This document shows positions 10,833-22,082 of a stretch of DNA of 64,000 nucleotides, piece after piece. The notes beneath the pieces are model-generated. The model was not told the origin of the DNA and searched no databases. It saw nothing but the letters and a program-made list of their open reading frames with translations. The stretch's first letter is position 1, and every line of letters begins with the position of its first letter. The translations under genes and the position numbers were made by a program. The DNA comes from Adenophora triphylla var. japonica (Eukaryota; Streptophyta; Magnoliopsida; Asterales; Campanulaceae), in the NCBI GenBank assembly GCA_022495995.1, contig JAFEMH010000933.1, positions 451,501 to 515,500 of the forward strand, in the 5' to 3' direction.

Positions 10833-13800
10833 TGTGCTTAATTGTTCGGACCACTTTTCCATTCAACGACATCTCTGGTTTTCTCATAACATTCTTAATA
10901 GGATAGTTAGTACGCACAATTATAATATGTGTTTCAAAATAATGTCTTAATTTAATAGAAGCGATTATCAAAGTCAAAATTAATTTACGTAAATGAGAAT
11001 ACCGGTCTCCGCATCTAAAAGTGTCTTACTTATATAGTAGATGGGTTGCTAAATACCATCTCGTTACGTCACCAAGGCGCACTTACGGCGCTTTACGATG
11101 CTTGCTAGGTAGATGTAAAGATGTTCGCCCTCCGAGGTTTGGCCAATAATGGAGGTGTCGACGGGTAACTTTTGAGCTCTGAAAGGCTTGTTCATCTTTG
11201 GTCTTCCCATTGAAACTTATTGCTTTTTCTTAGGATGTCATAGAAAGGCTTGCATCGATCGAAGACTTTGAAATGAATATCTGGTGAGTGCGGCAATCTT
11301 CCTGTCAATCTTTGGACGTCTTTGACAGATTGAGGTGACGACAAGTTGATAATGGCACGAATACGTTGCAGGGCGGCTTGATGCCTCTTTTAGTTACCAT
11401 ATAACCCAAAAACTTCCTGCCTTCATTCCAAAGTTGCATTTTTCTTTGGATTAAGTTTCATATTGAAACAATCCAAGATGTCGAAGGCTTGAGATAGGTG
11501 GCTTATGTGATCTTCAACTTTCTTGGATTTTACTACCATGTCGTCAATATATACTTCCATTGTGTCCCCAATCTGGTCTTTGAACATTTTGTTGATGAGC
11601 CTCTGATATGTTGCACCTGCATTTTTTAGTCCAAAAGGCATAGCAATATAACAATAGATACCTATTGGTGTTATGAAGGCGGTGTCCTCCTGATCAGATG
11701 GCTCCATCTGGATTTGTTGGAATCCTGAGGATGCGTCCATGAAGGTGAGGAGCTCGTGTCCAGAGGTGGCATCAACTAACAAATCTATATGAGGCAAAGG
11801 GAAAGGATCTTTTGGACAGGCTTTATTCAAGTTGGTGAAGTCAACACAGACTCGCCATTTCCCATTTTTCTTCTCAACCACAACTACGTTTGCTAACCAT
11901 CTTGGATAATCTGCCTCCCGGATCATGTTAGCTTTGAGTAAACTCTCCACTTCTTCCTTGATGATTTGGTTTCTTGTTTCTGCAAACTTCCTATGCTTCT
12001 GGTGCACTGGCTTGAAACTAGGATCAATGTTGAGTTTGTGGGTGATGACATCTTTGCTGATGTCGGTCATGTCATCATGTCTCCAAGCAAAACTCTTTAT
12101 TATGCTCCTTAACAGGTCCACAAGCTTTTCTTCTATATCTGGTGGGATGTCACTGCCAATAAGTACCTTGATGTCCAGATTGGAAGGATCTAGTAATACT
12201 TCTTTCACATTGTTCTCCCTAGCTTCCAGGACTTCACGTACTTTCCTCTGTAATTGCTATGCTTGTTTGGGAGATGTCAACGACTTCATTGAAGTCTTAT
12301 AAAACTCCTTGGCCACCTGCTGATCACTGTATATTTTAGCGACACCCCAGGGTGTTGGGAACTTCACACACTGATGCTAAGTGGATGGTACAGCCTTCAT
12401 CCCATGAATCCACGACCTTCCAAGAATGACATCGTAGGATGTTGCATAATCAATTACGCAGAACCGCTCCATGTTGTTGAGACCTTTTGAGTAGATTAGA
12501 AGCTTTATTTCTCCCACTGTTTCTTTAACTTCGCCACTGAAGCCTACCAATACTGAGGATTTCTTGACAATCTCCGATTCTGGGATGTTCATCTCCTTGA
12601 GGGTGCTCAACATAATGAGATTGACAGAGCTTCCCCCATCGACTAGGATACGCCTGATGGTACAATTGGCGATATGCAAGGAAATGACTAGGCCATCATG
12701 ATGGGGTTCCAGCAAATTATCTCGATCACTCTCATCAAAGGTGATTGGCTCCTGGAAAGGTGTCGACATCCTGGGTTGTCTTTCTGGCTTCTCCTCTTTT
12801 GACTCCTTGGCATGTCGCTTTGCGGCAGAATAGGATGTGCCACAAATTTCTGAACCTCCACTAATGAAATTGATCACCTTCATTGATGCTGGGGGAGAGA
12901 CTGGTCTTTCGACTTCATGTGGATCTTTTGCATTTTCTGCCTTCTTCTTTATAGATCCCAGCAACTCCTTAAGATGTCCCTTTGAGAGCAGGTAGCTGAT
13001 CTCCTTTCTTAGTGCAATGCAATCTTCTGTAACGTGCCCAAAGTCTTCATGGTAAGCACACTACTTCGACTTGTCACGCCATCCCGTGGCTTTATCTGTC
13101 TTCTTTGGCCATCTTGCTTTGTCCCCTAGGTTACCCATTGCACAGAGTATACCTGAAATGTCAACAGAAAAACAATAATCAGAAATGTTAGGCACATTAT
13201 CACTATCTTCATCCTTACCCTCTATTGAATTAATTTTGTTGTTGTCAATTCTCGGATAAGGATTGGATCGGTTGTTCCTGCGGTGGGATGATTCGGTCTT
13301 TCTGTCTGGATTGTCATATGTCAACAACTTGGATGAGGACTTCAATCTTCGAAGCTCATTTTCCTCCAATTTTATGAATCTCAGGGCCCTGCTCCTGACT
13401 TCTTCCAACCGCTTACAAACGGTCATCACCAAATCTTGATAATACTGGGAATCCTTCTTTAACCCCATTTTGAATGCTTCTGTGGCTGTTGACATGTCAA
13501 GATTGGGGATTTCTAGCACTTCTTTATTGAACCGGTGGACATATTCTTTCAGAGTCTCATTGGGCTGCTGGATCACATTGTAGAGGTCACTTGTCAGCTT
13601 CTCGAATTGCCGACTGCATGAGAATTGATTATAGAACATGTTGATAAGCTGGGCGTATGAGCCAATTGAGCCCAGGGGTTGCCTAATCAGCCACTTGAGA
13701 GCTGGTCCAACCAATGGCGATCCAAATCCTCTGCACAGGCAAGCCTCCCTGAATTGAAGTGGAATATGCACTATGTCCATTTTCTCTTGATTGTGGGCAA

Positions 13801-14593
13801 CATGCTCCTCTGGATCTGTGCTGCCGTCATACAAATTCATGGATGGAACACTGAAATGCTTCGGGATGTCGACATTTGCAATTTCTGGGACAAACCGGGA
13901 CTGATTTTAGCAGTTCTGAGATACTGGCTAGATTGGAGGAGTTACGCCTGGAACGTTCATTATCAGCTCCCTGAGATCCTGCATCTGCTTAGCTAGGGGG
14001 TTTCCTGTAAAAGGATCAGCCATAGGAATACGATTGAAAGTATTATTATTGAAAAGATCATTTAGCAAACCAGTGTTGTCCCTGGAGGTTGTAACAGTGG
14101 TGTTGTCAATGAATGGAATGAACGGGGAGAACCCTGCTGAAGGTGGCGTCAATAGGGTGTCACCGGGCAAGGATGTCGACATCATTAAAGATTTCGGCTG
14201 ATGAGTTTGAGGAGAAGCACCCATTGGGATAAATTCACTCTGAAGCATAGATCCTTCGGTGGCATCGAAGTTGAGGTTCCTTGCACACAATGGTGAGATG
14301 CTTTCAAGCCGGGAAGCGATGAGCTGTTGATCCCTCTGCATCTTGATCATGGAATTGGCTAACACCTTGGAATTGCTATCTTGTTGATCCAACCTCTGAT
14401 TCAGCCTGGTTAGTATACTCCTGATGTCGGCATCCACATTGGAAGAGGTTCCTTCTTTTTGTGGAGTCTTAGAAGGTTGCGTTTGCTGAGGTCCAGACTG
14501 AGGAGGTGGCGGTAATGAGGCAATTCTACCTCCTGACGTTGGAGTGACGGTGGCACTCTTACCGGCGGCGGAAACATTGGGGTTGGTTGACAT
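10833..14593 (-). pseudogene. Tat-lineage Ty3/Gypsy gag-pol, 3'-truncated, with stop codons
   Basis: One polyprotein on the minus strand. The start is ATG 14593 (MSTNPNVSAAGK), a Pro/Ser/Gln-rich gag N-terminus. The retrotransposon gag core is at 13840-13100 (MNLYDGSTDPEEHV, ALKWLIRQPLGSI), then a zinc-knuckle-like CAYHEDFGHVTEDC near 13050. The protease has VDGGSSVNLI near 12640 and VILGRSWIHG near 12420. Reverse transcriptase occupies 12208-11423 with WLANVVVVEKKNGKWRVCVD, MPFGLKNAGATYQ and the catalytic YIDDMVVKS. RNase H pieces continue to about 10833 (LYIYLA, QPIYYISKTLLDAETG). From 14593 to 11423 the reading frame never shifts; it is broken only by stop codons (about 13930, 13900, 13061, 12377 and 12220). 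After 11423 frameshifts appear. YIDDMVVKS and gene order are typical of Tat/Athila. Integrase is missing because the Tat1 LTR follows. Confidence 0.9.
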
Positions 14594-14641
14594 GATGAAC
14601 GGTTTTAGGAAATGATCCAAATAATCAATAGACCAAGTAGC

Positions 14642-14660
14642 CCCTCGGTGGGCGCAAAAT
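14642..14660 (-). promoter_or_regulatory. Putative primer binding site of the minus-strand Tat gag-pol element
   Basis: Immediately inside the inferred LTR end, the minus strand reads TTTTGCGCCCACCGAGGGGC, like the GCGCCCACC primer sites of many plant Gypsy elements. The tRNA is not assigned. Confidence 0.4.
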
Positions 14661-15183
14661 TGTTTTGGTAGAAAAAACAATAATGGAGAATCTTAACTTG
14701 ACAAGTGTATGGATTTAAACAACAAGGCGGGAAATTTGGAATTCGATTAAATGGAACAAAGACGTGAAATTAAAGAGTGACACAAGGATTTGTTAACGAG
14801 GAAAACCTTAGAGATGATAACCTCTTTGGAAAAAACCCCGGAAGTTAGGTCTCCAACCTTAAATATTTCACTATAAAAATTGAGATTACAACTGCGGAAG
14901 ACAATGGAGAGGATTACAAATATTGCCGGTGTAGTGTGTGTAGTGAGTGTGTATTTTTCCGTCTCCAAATCCCCTTAAATAATAACAACTAAAATGGATA
15001 AATGTTAGCTCCTACAATCTCGGCATTCCGTGCTTATCTCCTCAACGTTCACAAGACTAAGTCCACTTTGCCGTTGAAGAGAGGTTGAACGTGCTTGAAA
15101 GTATCCCGCATTTATCTCTTCTGTAAATTAATAATGGAATATATTATAAAAAACGAATTAGTAAATATTAAGTAATACTTACA
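14661..15183 (-). mobile_element. 5' LTR of the minus-strand Tat gag-pol element (inferred bounds)
   Basis: On the minus strand it starts TGTAAGTATT at 15183 and ends CCAAAACA at 14661, right before the putative primer site. It contains TATTTAAG near 14980 and a typical U5-like tract (GTTTTCCTCGTTAACAAATC). About 523 bp. The 3' LTR is absent, so bounds and target duplication cannot be confirmed. Confidence 0.45.
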
Positions 15184-15800
15184 GTGGAATATCATCTTGA
15201 CATGCAGGAGCAACTGAAGATGTCACCATGCTGAAATATACCCATAACAGTGGGGTTAAAACTTCCCCTTGTTCTGAGTCCTTGGGTATGTATTCCCATC
15301 AAATTCCATATTGGGCATTTTGAACTTGTAAGGGCGAGGTTTTACTTGTCCCGGGTCAAAAACCTTAGGTCCGCTAGATCCTGCAGTTAACTCATCAATT
15401 TGTTGCTGCATCACTTTCATTTGTTCCCACAGAATAGCAACTTCTGGAGTGACATTAGAAGTTTGAGGAATAGTGGGAGACACAATCGAAGAAGGGACAG
15501 AGTCAGTCGACTAGAAGAAAGGATTTTCACAAGCATGTACTGTTGGCAAAGCAGTTGATGGCAAACCAAAAGTACTTTGAACATTCAAGCTATTATCCAA
15601 CAAGCTAACTGAACTTGGTATCAGAGCAGACATATATTCAAACTAATTTGCGCCGGATAGCGGACAAAACTGAGCATTCTGGACTGACGGATTTTGAAAC
15701 AGAATACTGACTGCTAGATGTGAAGCTGACCCCAGATACTGAGTTGAACCAAAGCCAAGAGATGCGCCTATCATAGATTGAGAAAATCCATCCTGGCACT
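15184..15800 (-). pseudogene. Retrotransposon gag N-terminal fragment
   Basis: The minus strand encodes a Ser/Gln-rich stretch (SQSMIGASLGFGSTQYLGS near 15770) and then PTIPQTSNVTPEVAILWEQM with a short coiled-coil-like MKVMQQQIDEL, followed by YKFKMPNMEFDG near 15310. Two internal stops are seen. The low-complexity region followed by 'P(Y/K)FxMPxMEFDG' is typical of the start of Tat-type gag. It may be the continuation of the Tat2 gag beginning at 17701, separated from it by the foldback at 15801-17345. That join is inference. Confidence 0.5.
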
Positions 15801-16140
15801 ACTCCATTTTTGAACAAATGTAACGCATCAAATGCATCAAATGCAACGATGCTTTAGAATGGCGTTGCATTATTTCATCAATGCAACTGTTTATTTGAGC
15901 TATTACAACGGCTATATCCTTTGCGTTGCCTTAGGTTTCTAGGCGTTACATTAGATTCTTCTAATGCAACGCCATCAATAAAGACCTTGCATTAAGTACA
16001 TGGGCGTTGCATTATATCCTTCTAATGCAATTGCTATATTACTAATGTAACGCCTTCAATAACACCCTTACATTAAGTTACTTGGCGTTGTATTATATCC
16101 TTCTAATGCAATTGCGATATTACTAATGCAACGCCTTCAA
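15801..16140. repeat. GCGTTGCAT / ATGCAACG repeat zone
   Basis: About five copies of GCGTTGCATTA and its reverse complement TAATGCAACGC, arranged in inverted pairs with a ~60-bp period (near 15860-15960, 16010-16060 and 16085-16140). No gene. Such subterminal motifs in both orientations are typical of DNA transposon ends, but no terminal inverted repeat or target duplication could be fixed. Confidence 0.5.
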
Positions 16141-17345
16141 TAAAACTTTTTAACAATTTCTGTTAAGTTCTATAAAAAATTAACTTTTTTTTTTCATTTT
16201 TTTTTTTGGATAAATAAGACTATTTTAGACTTTTATTTACTACATACATTTTTTGCAAAAAGTTATATAAAAAGTTATGAATTTTGAAAGAAATAAAACT
16301 TAACTTTTTTTTTCTTCAAATTAGGTTTTTAAAAGAAATTTTTAACAGAATTAAAAAAAAGTTACGAAATAATTTAATTTTCTAACAGTTTTTGAAAAAA
16401 AAAAAGTTAACTTTTTAACAGTTTTTTGAAAAAACAGTTAACTTTTTAACAGTTTCTGTTAAGTTCTATAAAAAAAATTAACTTTTTTTTTTCAATTTTT
16501 TTTTGATAAAGAAGACTATTTTAGACTTTTATTTACTACATACATTTTTTTGCAAAAAATTATATAAAAAAAGTTATGAATTTTGAAAGAAATAAAACTG
16601 AACTTTTTTTTTATTTTTTTTCTTCAAATTAGGTTTTTAAAAGAAATTTTTAACAGAATTAAAAACAGTTACGAAATAAGAAAATTTTCTAAGAGTTTTT
16701 GAATAAAAAGTTAACTTTTTAACAGTTTTTTTGAAAACATAGTTAACTTTTTAACAGTTTTTGTTAAAAAGTTACCACCACCACCACCTACACCACCACT
16801 ACTACCACTATCACTACTACCACCACCACTACTACCACTATCACTACTACCACTACAACCACTACCACCACTACAACCACTACTATCACCACTATCACCA
16901 CCGCTACTACCACCACTACTATCATCACCACCGCCACCGCCACTACTACCACTACCACTACTACCACTGCTACTACCACCACTACTATTTTTAATTATGT
17001 TAATTATTTTTTTTAAAAACCTAATTTGAAAATTAAAAAAAAAGTTAAATTTTATTTCTTTTAAAATTCATAACTTTTTGCAATAAATTTCAAAACTAAC
17101 CAACATCTAAAATAGTCTTTTTTATAAAAAAAATTAAAAAAAAAATAAAAAATGTTAATATATAGTATAGAACTTAACAAAAACTGTTAAAATGTTAATT
17201 ATTTTTTCAAAACACTATTAAAAAGTTAGTCCAAAAAATAATTGACTCCAAAAATATAGCTAGTCCCTAAAAATTGGCTCCAAAAATATAGCTAGTCCCT
17301 TAAAAAAAAATAAAAAATGTTAATATATACTATTTTTAATTATGT
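16141..17345. repeat. Foldback: two direct AT-rich copies, trinucleotide core, one inverted copy
   Basis: The block from about 16143 (TTAACAGTTTCTGTTAAG, ACTATTTTAGACTTTTATTT, AAGTTATGAATTTTGAAAG, TTCAAATTAGGTTTTTAAAA) repeats directly at about 16440-16745. After the (CAY)n tract, 16990-17215 carries the same words as reverse complement: CCTAATTTGAA, AAAATTCATAACTTTTT, CTAAAATAGTC and GAACTTAAC. A further partial copy lies at 17290-17345. The arms could pair around the trinucleotide tract. No coding sequence. Confidence 0.75.
16773..16986. repeat. (CAC/CTA) trinucleotide microsatellite in the foldback core
   Basis: About 210 bp of ACC/ACT/ATC triplets on the plus strand. It creates spurious poly-His/Tyr and poly-Val frames. 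Confidence 0.95.
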
Positions 17346-17371
17346 TAATTATTTTTTTAAAAACACTATTA

Positions 17372-17701
17372 TTTTTTCAAACCTTGGTTGCGCATTGCTT
17401 CCTCAAACCTATCATGCACTTCACCCTCTCTAGCCTTAGCAGCTTGGGTGAGCAATTGAGCCTCACGTTCATGAACCAAGGCGGCCTCGAGAGAAGCTCG
17501 CAACTCAACAATAGACATATCATTCAAACCCGGCTGACCCATAGCGGATGAAAATCCAGACTGGGTGGACAACACATTCGTTGCACCATAGATCTTGGAT
17601 TCTGAATCTGGAGAGTAACACTCGGACACTTGAACTATCTCCGCTTCGGGAATAGGGACCAACCGAATGCCGGGAACGGGAGCACACACCCAACTTGTCA
17701 T
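17372..17701 (-). pseudogene. Start of the Tat2 gag-like ORF (truncated)
   Basis: From ATG 17701 (MTSWVCAPVPGIRLVPIPEA) about 105 codons run to the foldback. The frame is also open upstream to 17818. The C-terminal half is a strong coiled-coil-like segment: VELRASLEAALVHEREAQ, then LLTQAAKAREGEVHDRFEEA. It lies 1.2 kb inside the primer binding site at 18884 on the same strand, where the first ORF of a Tat element is expected. The product is not matched to a family with confidence; gag or a leader ORF is the best guess. It is truncated by the AT-rich foldback. Confidence 0.4.
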
Positions 17702-17818
17702 AGCTGTAGAGGTAAATATTGATTGATAAGGTGGTAGAGGAAAGAACCTTGAGAAGGTATAGGAGAGGGAAGAATGGAAAATGAGACGGACTCGTGCAAG
17801 CATTTTATTTATGTTCAA

Positions 17819-18883
17819 GTAGAAATCAATGGCTTTTAAGTCCTAAGAATGGTTGGAAAAGGATAAGACTTCTTTTTCGCCTTCTAGACCTCGAGCGGGA
17901 ACCTAAGGACGCACCATTCAAAAGTATACCAAATGCATTGGTTAAAAATTAATAATAGAAAATAATACCTAAATAAAACCGAAGCATTTATGGGATGGAC
18001 GAGAAATCCCAATTTCTGGGGAAATTTGGGTAGCATGACGGGTATTCCTGAAGAAATTCAAGAACAAATCCGGCATGACCTCTCGTCGGTGCACGTTGAC
18101 AAAGCGACACGATCTCTCGTTAGAACATGTCGTGAGAGCGACATGTCCATACGCAAAACCATGTTGCAATGGCAACATACCCACATGTGCTAGGTTTTGG
18201 GATAGGTATGAAAGTCTATTATTAGTTTTGAAACAATTCATTTTAGTACATTTTGAAAATGTTGTTTCAAAAACCAACCATTGGGTAAGCTTAAAAAAAG
18301 TGTGGTTCCACCTATGATGCGCTAGGGGGAAAGGATTGATATTAGGCGCTCAAGCGTAGGCGACATACATCACCGTCCGCGATGCCGTCAATCGCACCAA
18401 ATGGCTCTAAATCTAGTGGTGTAGTGTACGGGTGATTAAATTCCTTTATTTCCGATTTTTTTTATTTTGAGTAAAATTTATAAAGAAAACACCGCTCACA
18501 CCCTAGAATCCAACAGAGTACAATAAGCAACTTCACAAACCGATCAAGGGACCATCCTGGATCAAGGCCTGAACAAAACTGCAGACTGGCCAACCCTGTC
18601 GCGTGACACAGGACAGACTTGGCTTGTTGTGTCGCGTGACTAGGTAGGCCAGTTTTCCAGAACCAAAATAGGAATAATCCCCCAGCCTCCAAGAATTGTA
18701 AACACTAAAACTATGGCCCCTTCAGAACATCAGAACAGGAACCAAAACATAGAACAAGGCAAACAAAGCAAGCAAAGCACATGTACACATAAAAGTCAAA
18801 CAACAAAGAACCTGACAAATGAATGAGAAGGATGTTAAATGAGAACGAAAGCTTGACCCTCTTTTTGAAAACAAGTTTCAAAT
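17819..18883 (-). other. Tat2 5' leader (untranslated)
   Basis: No ORF of note between the primer binding site and the ORF at 17701. It contains the conserved leader block at 18315-18432, and near 18598 and 18630 two copies of a TGTCGCGTGAC word that recurs in the LTR. Confidence 0.5.
18315..18432. repeat. Conserved Tat-leader block, copy 1
   Basis: Contains GGATTGATATTAGGCGCTC, CACCGTCCGCGATGCCGTC and AATGGCTCTAAATCTAG. It is closely matched at 61870-61995 and 63105-63205 in the same orientation. Confidence 0.8.
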
Positions 18884-18903
18884 GTCCCCAGCGGAGTCAC
18901 CAC
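18884..18903 (-). promoter_or_regulatory. Tat2 primer binding site (tRNA-type, Ogre/Tat pattern)
   Basis: The plus strand reads GTCCCCAGCGGAGTCACCAC, so the minus strand reads GTGGTGACTCCGCTGGGGAC directly after the LTR end TATATTCA. The site is complementary to a tRNA 3' end finishing in CCA; the TGGCGACTCCGCTGGGGA form is the one reported for Ogre/Tat elements (tRNA-Arg). Confidence 0.8.
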
Positions 18904-20376
18904 TGAATATACCCCGTATGAAAATGTATGTTTTATGGTTTTGGAAATGGGGCGGGAGATATGTAAAAGTGAATGAAAAGGAGTCGCCACGCCATGTTTT
19001 AAGAGGTACACTTTGAAAAACCTTTTGAAATCAGAGAGAGGGTTCGGGGGTCAGGTTACGTGTTGGGAAGAACCGAGAGTTCACCCAACACGCCTCGTAA
19101 ATGAGTCTTTCTATAAAAATAGCATCCAAATCATTCATAAGTGTGTTCAAATGTGTGAGACAATATATGATAAATGTGCTTTGCTTTTATTGATAAACTG
19201 AGGAACTACAACTTGTGAGCCACTTGGTGCGGGGGGCCACATCCCGATTACAATTAACTGAACAGATTACAACTGAAATGAAGCTGTTGCAGATTGGCTA
19301 CTTGTGTCACAGGACGCAGGATATGGCATGGCCAGTTCTGTCGCGTGACACACCCAGCCAATTTGCAGAGCTTTACAAAGTTGAATTAGCAGAATCAACC
19401 AAAGATCAACAATACCAAATTACATCAGGAAATGATCTCAGAGAGCATAGAAGTTAACAAACAACACTCAAGAGGGTGTGGATATGAGAGATCCACACTC
19501 TCTTGATGAACATGTACAACTATATCAAACTCGTCTTATAAACCAAGCAATAACATAGAACATGTAAGGATCTACAGCATTAGAGATTTAAACAGAGAGA
19601 TTGTGGTCAGATATCATTAGCAGCTTGTGCATGAAATCATATAGAAATTGAACAAATGTGCAAGGAATAGAGAAATATGGGGAGAGAGGATCGTTACCCT
19701 TGTAGGTCCTCAATCCTTATAACAAGTTAGGTATAAGGACCTTCAGTTCAGCTTCAGGAGCTGGATTCAAACTCAGTAGCTATGGAGGATTGGATCCTCA
19801 ATATGTGTATGATTGTATGAAGAAGAGCTTGAGTTATTTGTGGGAATATATCAATTAAGAGAGAATTTGGTGTGTTTTTTGAGTATGAATGAGGAGAGGA
19901 ATGAGGTTCTGGAGAGATTTTGGCAGAGTGACCTTAGGGAGGCTGGAAGGGATCCAGAAATGAGAGGTGCAGGGTCCAATTTATAGGCTACAGGTGAGTG
20001 GCAACTTGTGTCGCACGACATAACGAAGATAACCGTTTTCCTTCTAGAAACCTGCAAGGTGGCAGCCTAGAATGATCGACATGGCTTGTTGTGTTGCACG
20101 ACAAAAGGAGGCATAACCGTTTTCCTTCTAAAAACATGCAAGGTGGCAAATTCTGGACCCTTCCTGGATTAATTCCCTATAGGTCCAACCTGAATAATTC
20201 TCCATAGTTCCTTCTTCATGAAAAAAGGACCGAAAGGCATTTCCTTAGCAAGAAATTTGTAAAAAGCTCCCGGAAGTCTCGGAATGGACCGAAAATTTAC
20301 CAAAATGCCCCCTAGTGTACTTTTATTGTGTAAAAGACACTTTTATTGGGTCGCGAATTGGATTGGGGTACTCACA
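18904..20376 (-). mobile_element. Tat2 LTR (Ty3/Gypsy, Tat lineage)
   Basis: On the minus strand it starts TGTGAGTACCCCAATCC at 20376 and ends GGGGTATATTCA at 18904, directly before the primer binding site; length 1,473 bp. It has TATAAATT at 19985-19978. Near the end it shares the order GAGGCGTGTTGGGTGAAC, CACGTAACCTGACCCCCGAA, ATGGCGTGGCGACTCC with the Tat1 and Tat3 LTRs. The LTR start segment (GGATTGGGGTACTCACAGT on plus) is duplicated at 20428-20446. Confidence 0.8.
19978..19985 (-). promoter_or_regulatory. Tat2 LTR TATA box
   Basis: TATAAATT on the minus strand, about 390 bp after the LTR start. Confidence 0.5.
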
Positions 20377-20448
20377 GTAATGTATTTAAAGACTGAAATT
20401 TAAAACAGTATTTAAATGCGCTAATTGGATTGGGGTACTCACAGTAAT

Positions 20449-21372
20449 TTGACCTTTCACGGTCAAATTTCCGTTCTCGACCTTTCACGGTCTGAACTCC
20501 ATTCTCGACCTTTCACGGTCCAATCTTTAATCTAGACCTTTCACGATCCAATTTCCGATCTTTACCTTTCACGGGCCAATCTCCAATCTCGACCTTTCAC
20601 GGTCCGATCTCCAATCTCGACCTTTCACGGTCCAATATCCTTTCTCGACCTTTTACGGTCCAATCTTTAATCTCGACCTTTCACGATCCAATTTCCGTTC
20701 TCGACCTTTCACGGTCTGAACTCCAATCTCATCCTTTCACGGTCCGATCTTCGTTCCCGACCTTTCACGGTCCGATCTCCGATCTCGACCTTGTACGGTC
20801 CAATTTCTGTTCTCTACCTTTCACGGTCTGAACTCCAATCCCGACCTTTCACGGTCCGATCTCCGATCTCAACCTTTCACTGTCCGATCTCTAATCTTGA
20901 CCTTTCACGTTCCAATTTCCATTCTCGAACTTTCACGGTCCAATCTCCGATCTCGATCTTTCACGGTCCAATCTTTAATCTCGACCTTTCACGTTCCGAT
21001 CTCCAATCCTGACCTTTCACGGTCCAATTCCCGTTATCGACCTTTCACGGTCTGAACTACAATCTCGACCTTTCACGGTCCAATCTTTAATCTCGACCTT
21101 TCATGGTCCAATTTCCGATCTTGACCTTTCACGGTCCAATCTCCAATCTCGACCTTTCACAGTCCGATCTCCGATCTCGACCTTTCACGGTCCGATTTCC
21201 GTTCTCGACCTCTCACGGTCTGAACTCCAATCCCAACCTTTCACGGTCTGATCTTTGATCTCGACCTTTCAGGTCCAATTTCTGTCCTCGACCTATCACA
21301 GTCCAATTTTCGTTATCGAGCTTTCACGGTCCGATCTCCGATCCTAACTTTTCACAATCCAATTTCCTTCGA
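20449..21372 (-). repeat. Tandem array of 28-bp units (about 32 copies), 3' region of Tat2
   Basis: Units read on plus as GACCTTTCACGGTCCGATCT followed by CCGATCTC, with 28-bp period and point changes (CCAAT/CCGAT, TCTTTAATC variants). No gene; a plus-strand frame at 20791-21012 is a periodicity artefact. In Tat2 orientation the array directly precedes the LTR, the same place as the arrays of Tat1 and Tat3, but the sequence is unrelated. Confidence 0.93.
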
Positions 21373-22082
21373 CTTAAAGAGGCCATCTCCTACTTTGCGC
21401 CAAAATTGGCCACATCCTTTCCTCGACCTCAAAGAGGTCATACCCCTTTGATAAATGGAAAACCCTCATTTTGATCCTTAGTCGTTGTGTTCCATCTCTA
21501 TACTCAATCTTTATTTTGATTTTGGTCAAATAAAGAAATGAGCTTTGTAAATTGATTGCGACTTAAACTTATGAAAAGGCTTTTAATTTCTTTTACAATT
21601 TGTCAATCTTCATGCCATGTCTCTGGTAACCCTCAATTACTTGATGAAGAAGCTTGTGGCCCAAGAGTAGCATCACATGGAAGAACTGAGAACTGCAGTT
21701 GAAGCCACACTTAAGACTCAAGAGGAGCGTCATCGCCAGGAAATGAAAGTCGCGCTCGAATTTCAAGAAAAATGTCGTTTGGATAATAAGTGACAACTTT
21801 CTGATCAGCTGCGATAGATGGCTTTAACTATCCGGGATAGTTTTTTATTCAACAAGTAACATTGATTGAGAATCAGTGCAACAGTTCACACCGGATCCCC
21901 CTTTAAATGCTCCATCTTTGATATATTGGGGCTCTTTTACGAGTGGACAAATTGACAAGCTTGAAGACTTTGATGATGCTACAAGTGTCATTACTTGGTA
22001 CGGTGTGGAGCACCCTCAGGTACTAGTCCTCCTCCAACAAAGACAAATTTTTCATGATAGTCTGCTAGACTAGGGGCTACGT
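21373..22082 (+). pseudogene. Coiled-coil gene remnant, possibly the antisense gene of Tat2
   Basis: Plus-strand pieces: from ATG 21617 (MSLVTLNYLMKKLVAQE) and, after a stop, MEELRTAVEATLKTQEE then RHRQEMKVALEFQEKCRL, a charged coiled-coil-like helix. A further frame at 21876-22073 starts MQQFTPDPPLNAPSL and has no recognised domain. Being on plus, it is antisense to Tat2 and upstream of its array, the same relation as the 27-4423 gene has to Tat1. No domain proves this. Two CTCAAAGAGGTCAT-like words lie at 21375-21440. Confidence 0.28.

Noticed and set aside
16761..16994. Poly-His/Tyr and poly-Val frames
   Set aside because: Translation of a trinucleotide microsatellite.
15797..17390. CACTACTCC at 15797 as a CACTA terminus for the foldback
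   Set aside because: The other end near 17365 reads CACTATTATTTTTTC in direct, not inverted, orientation, and no 3-bp target duplication fits.
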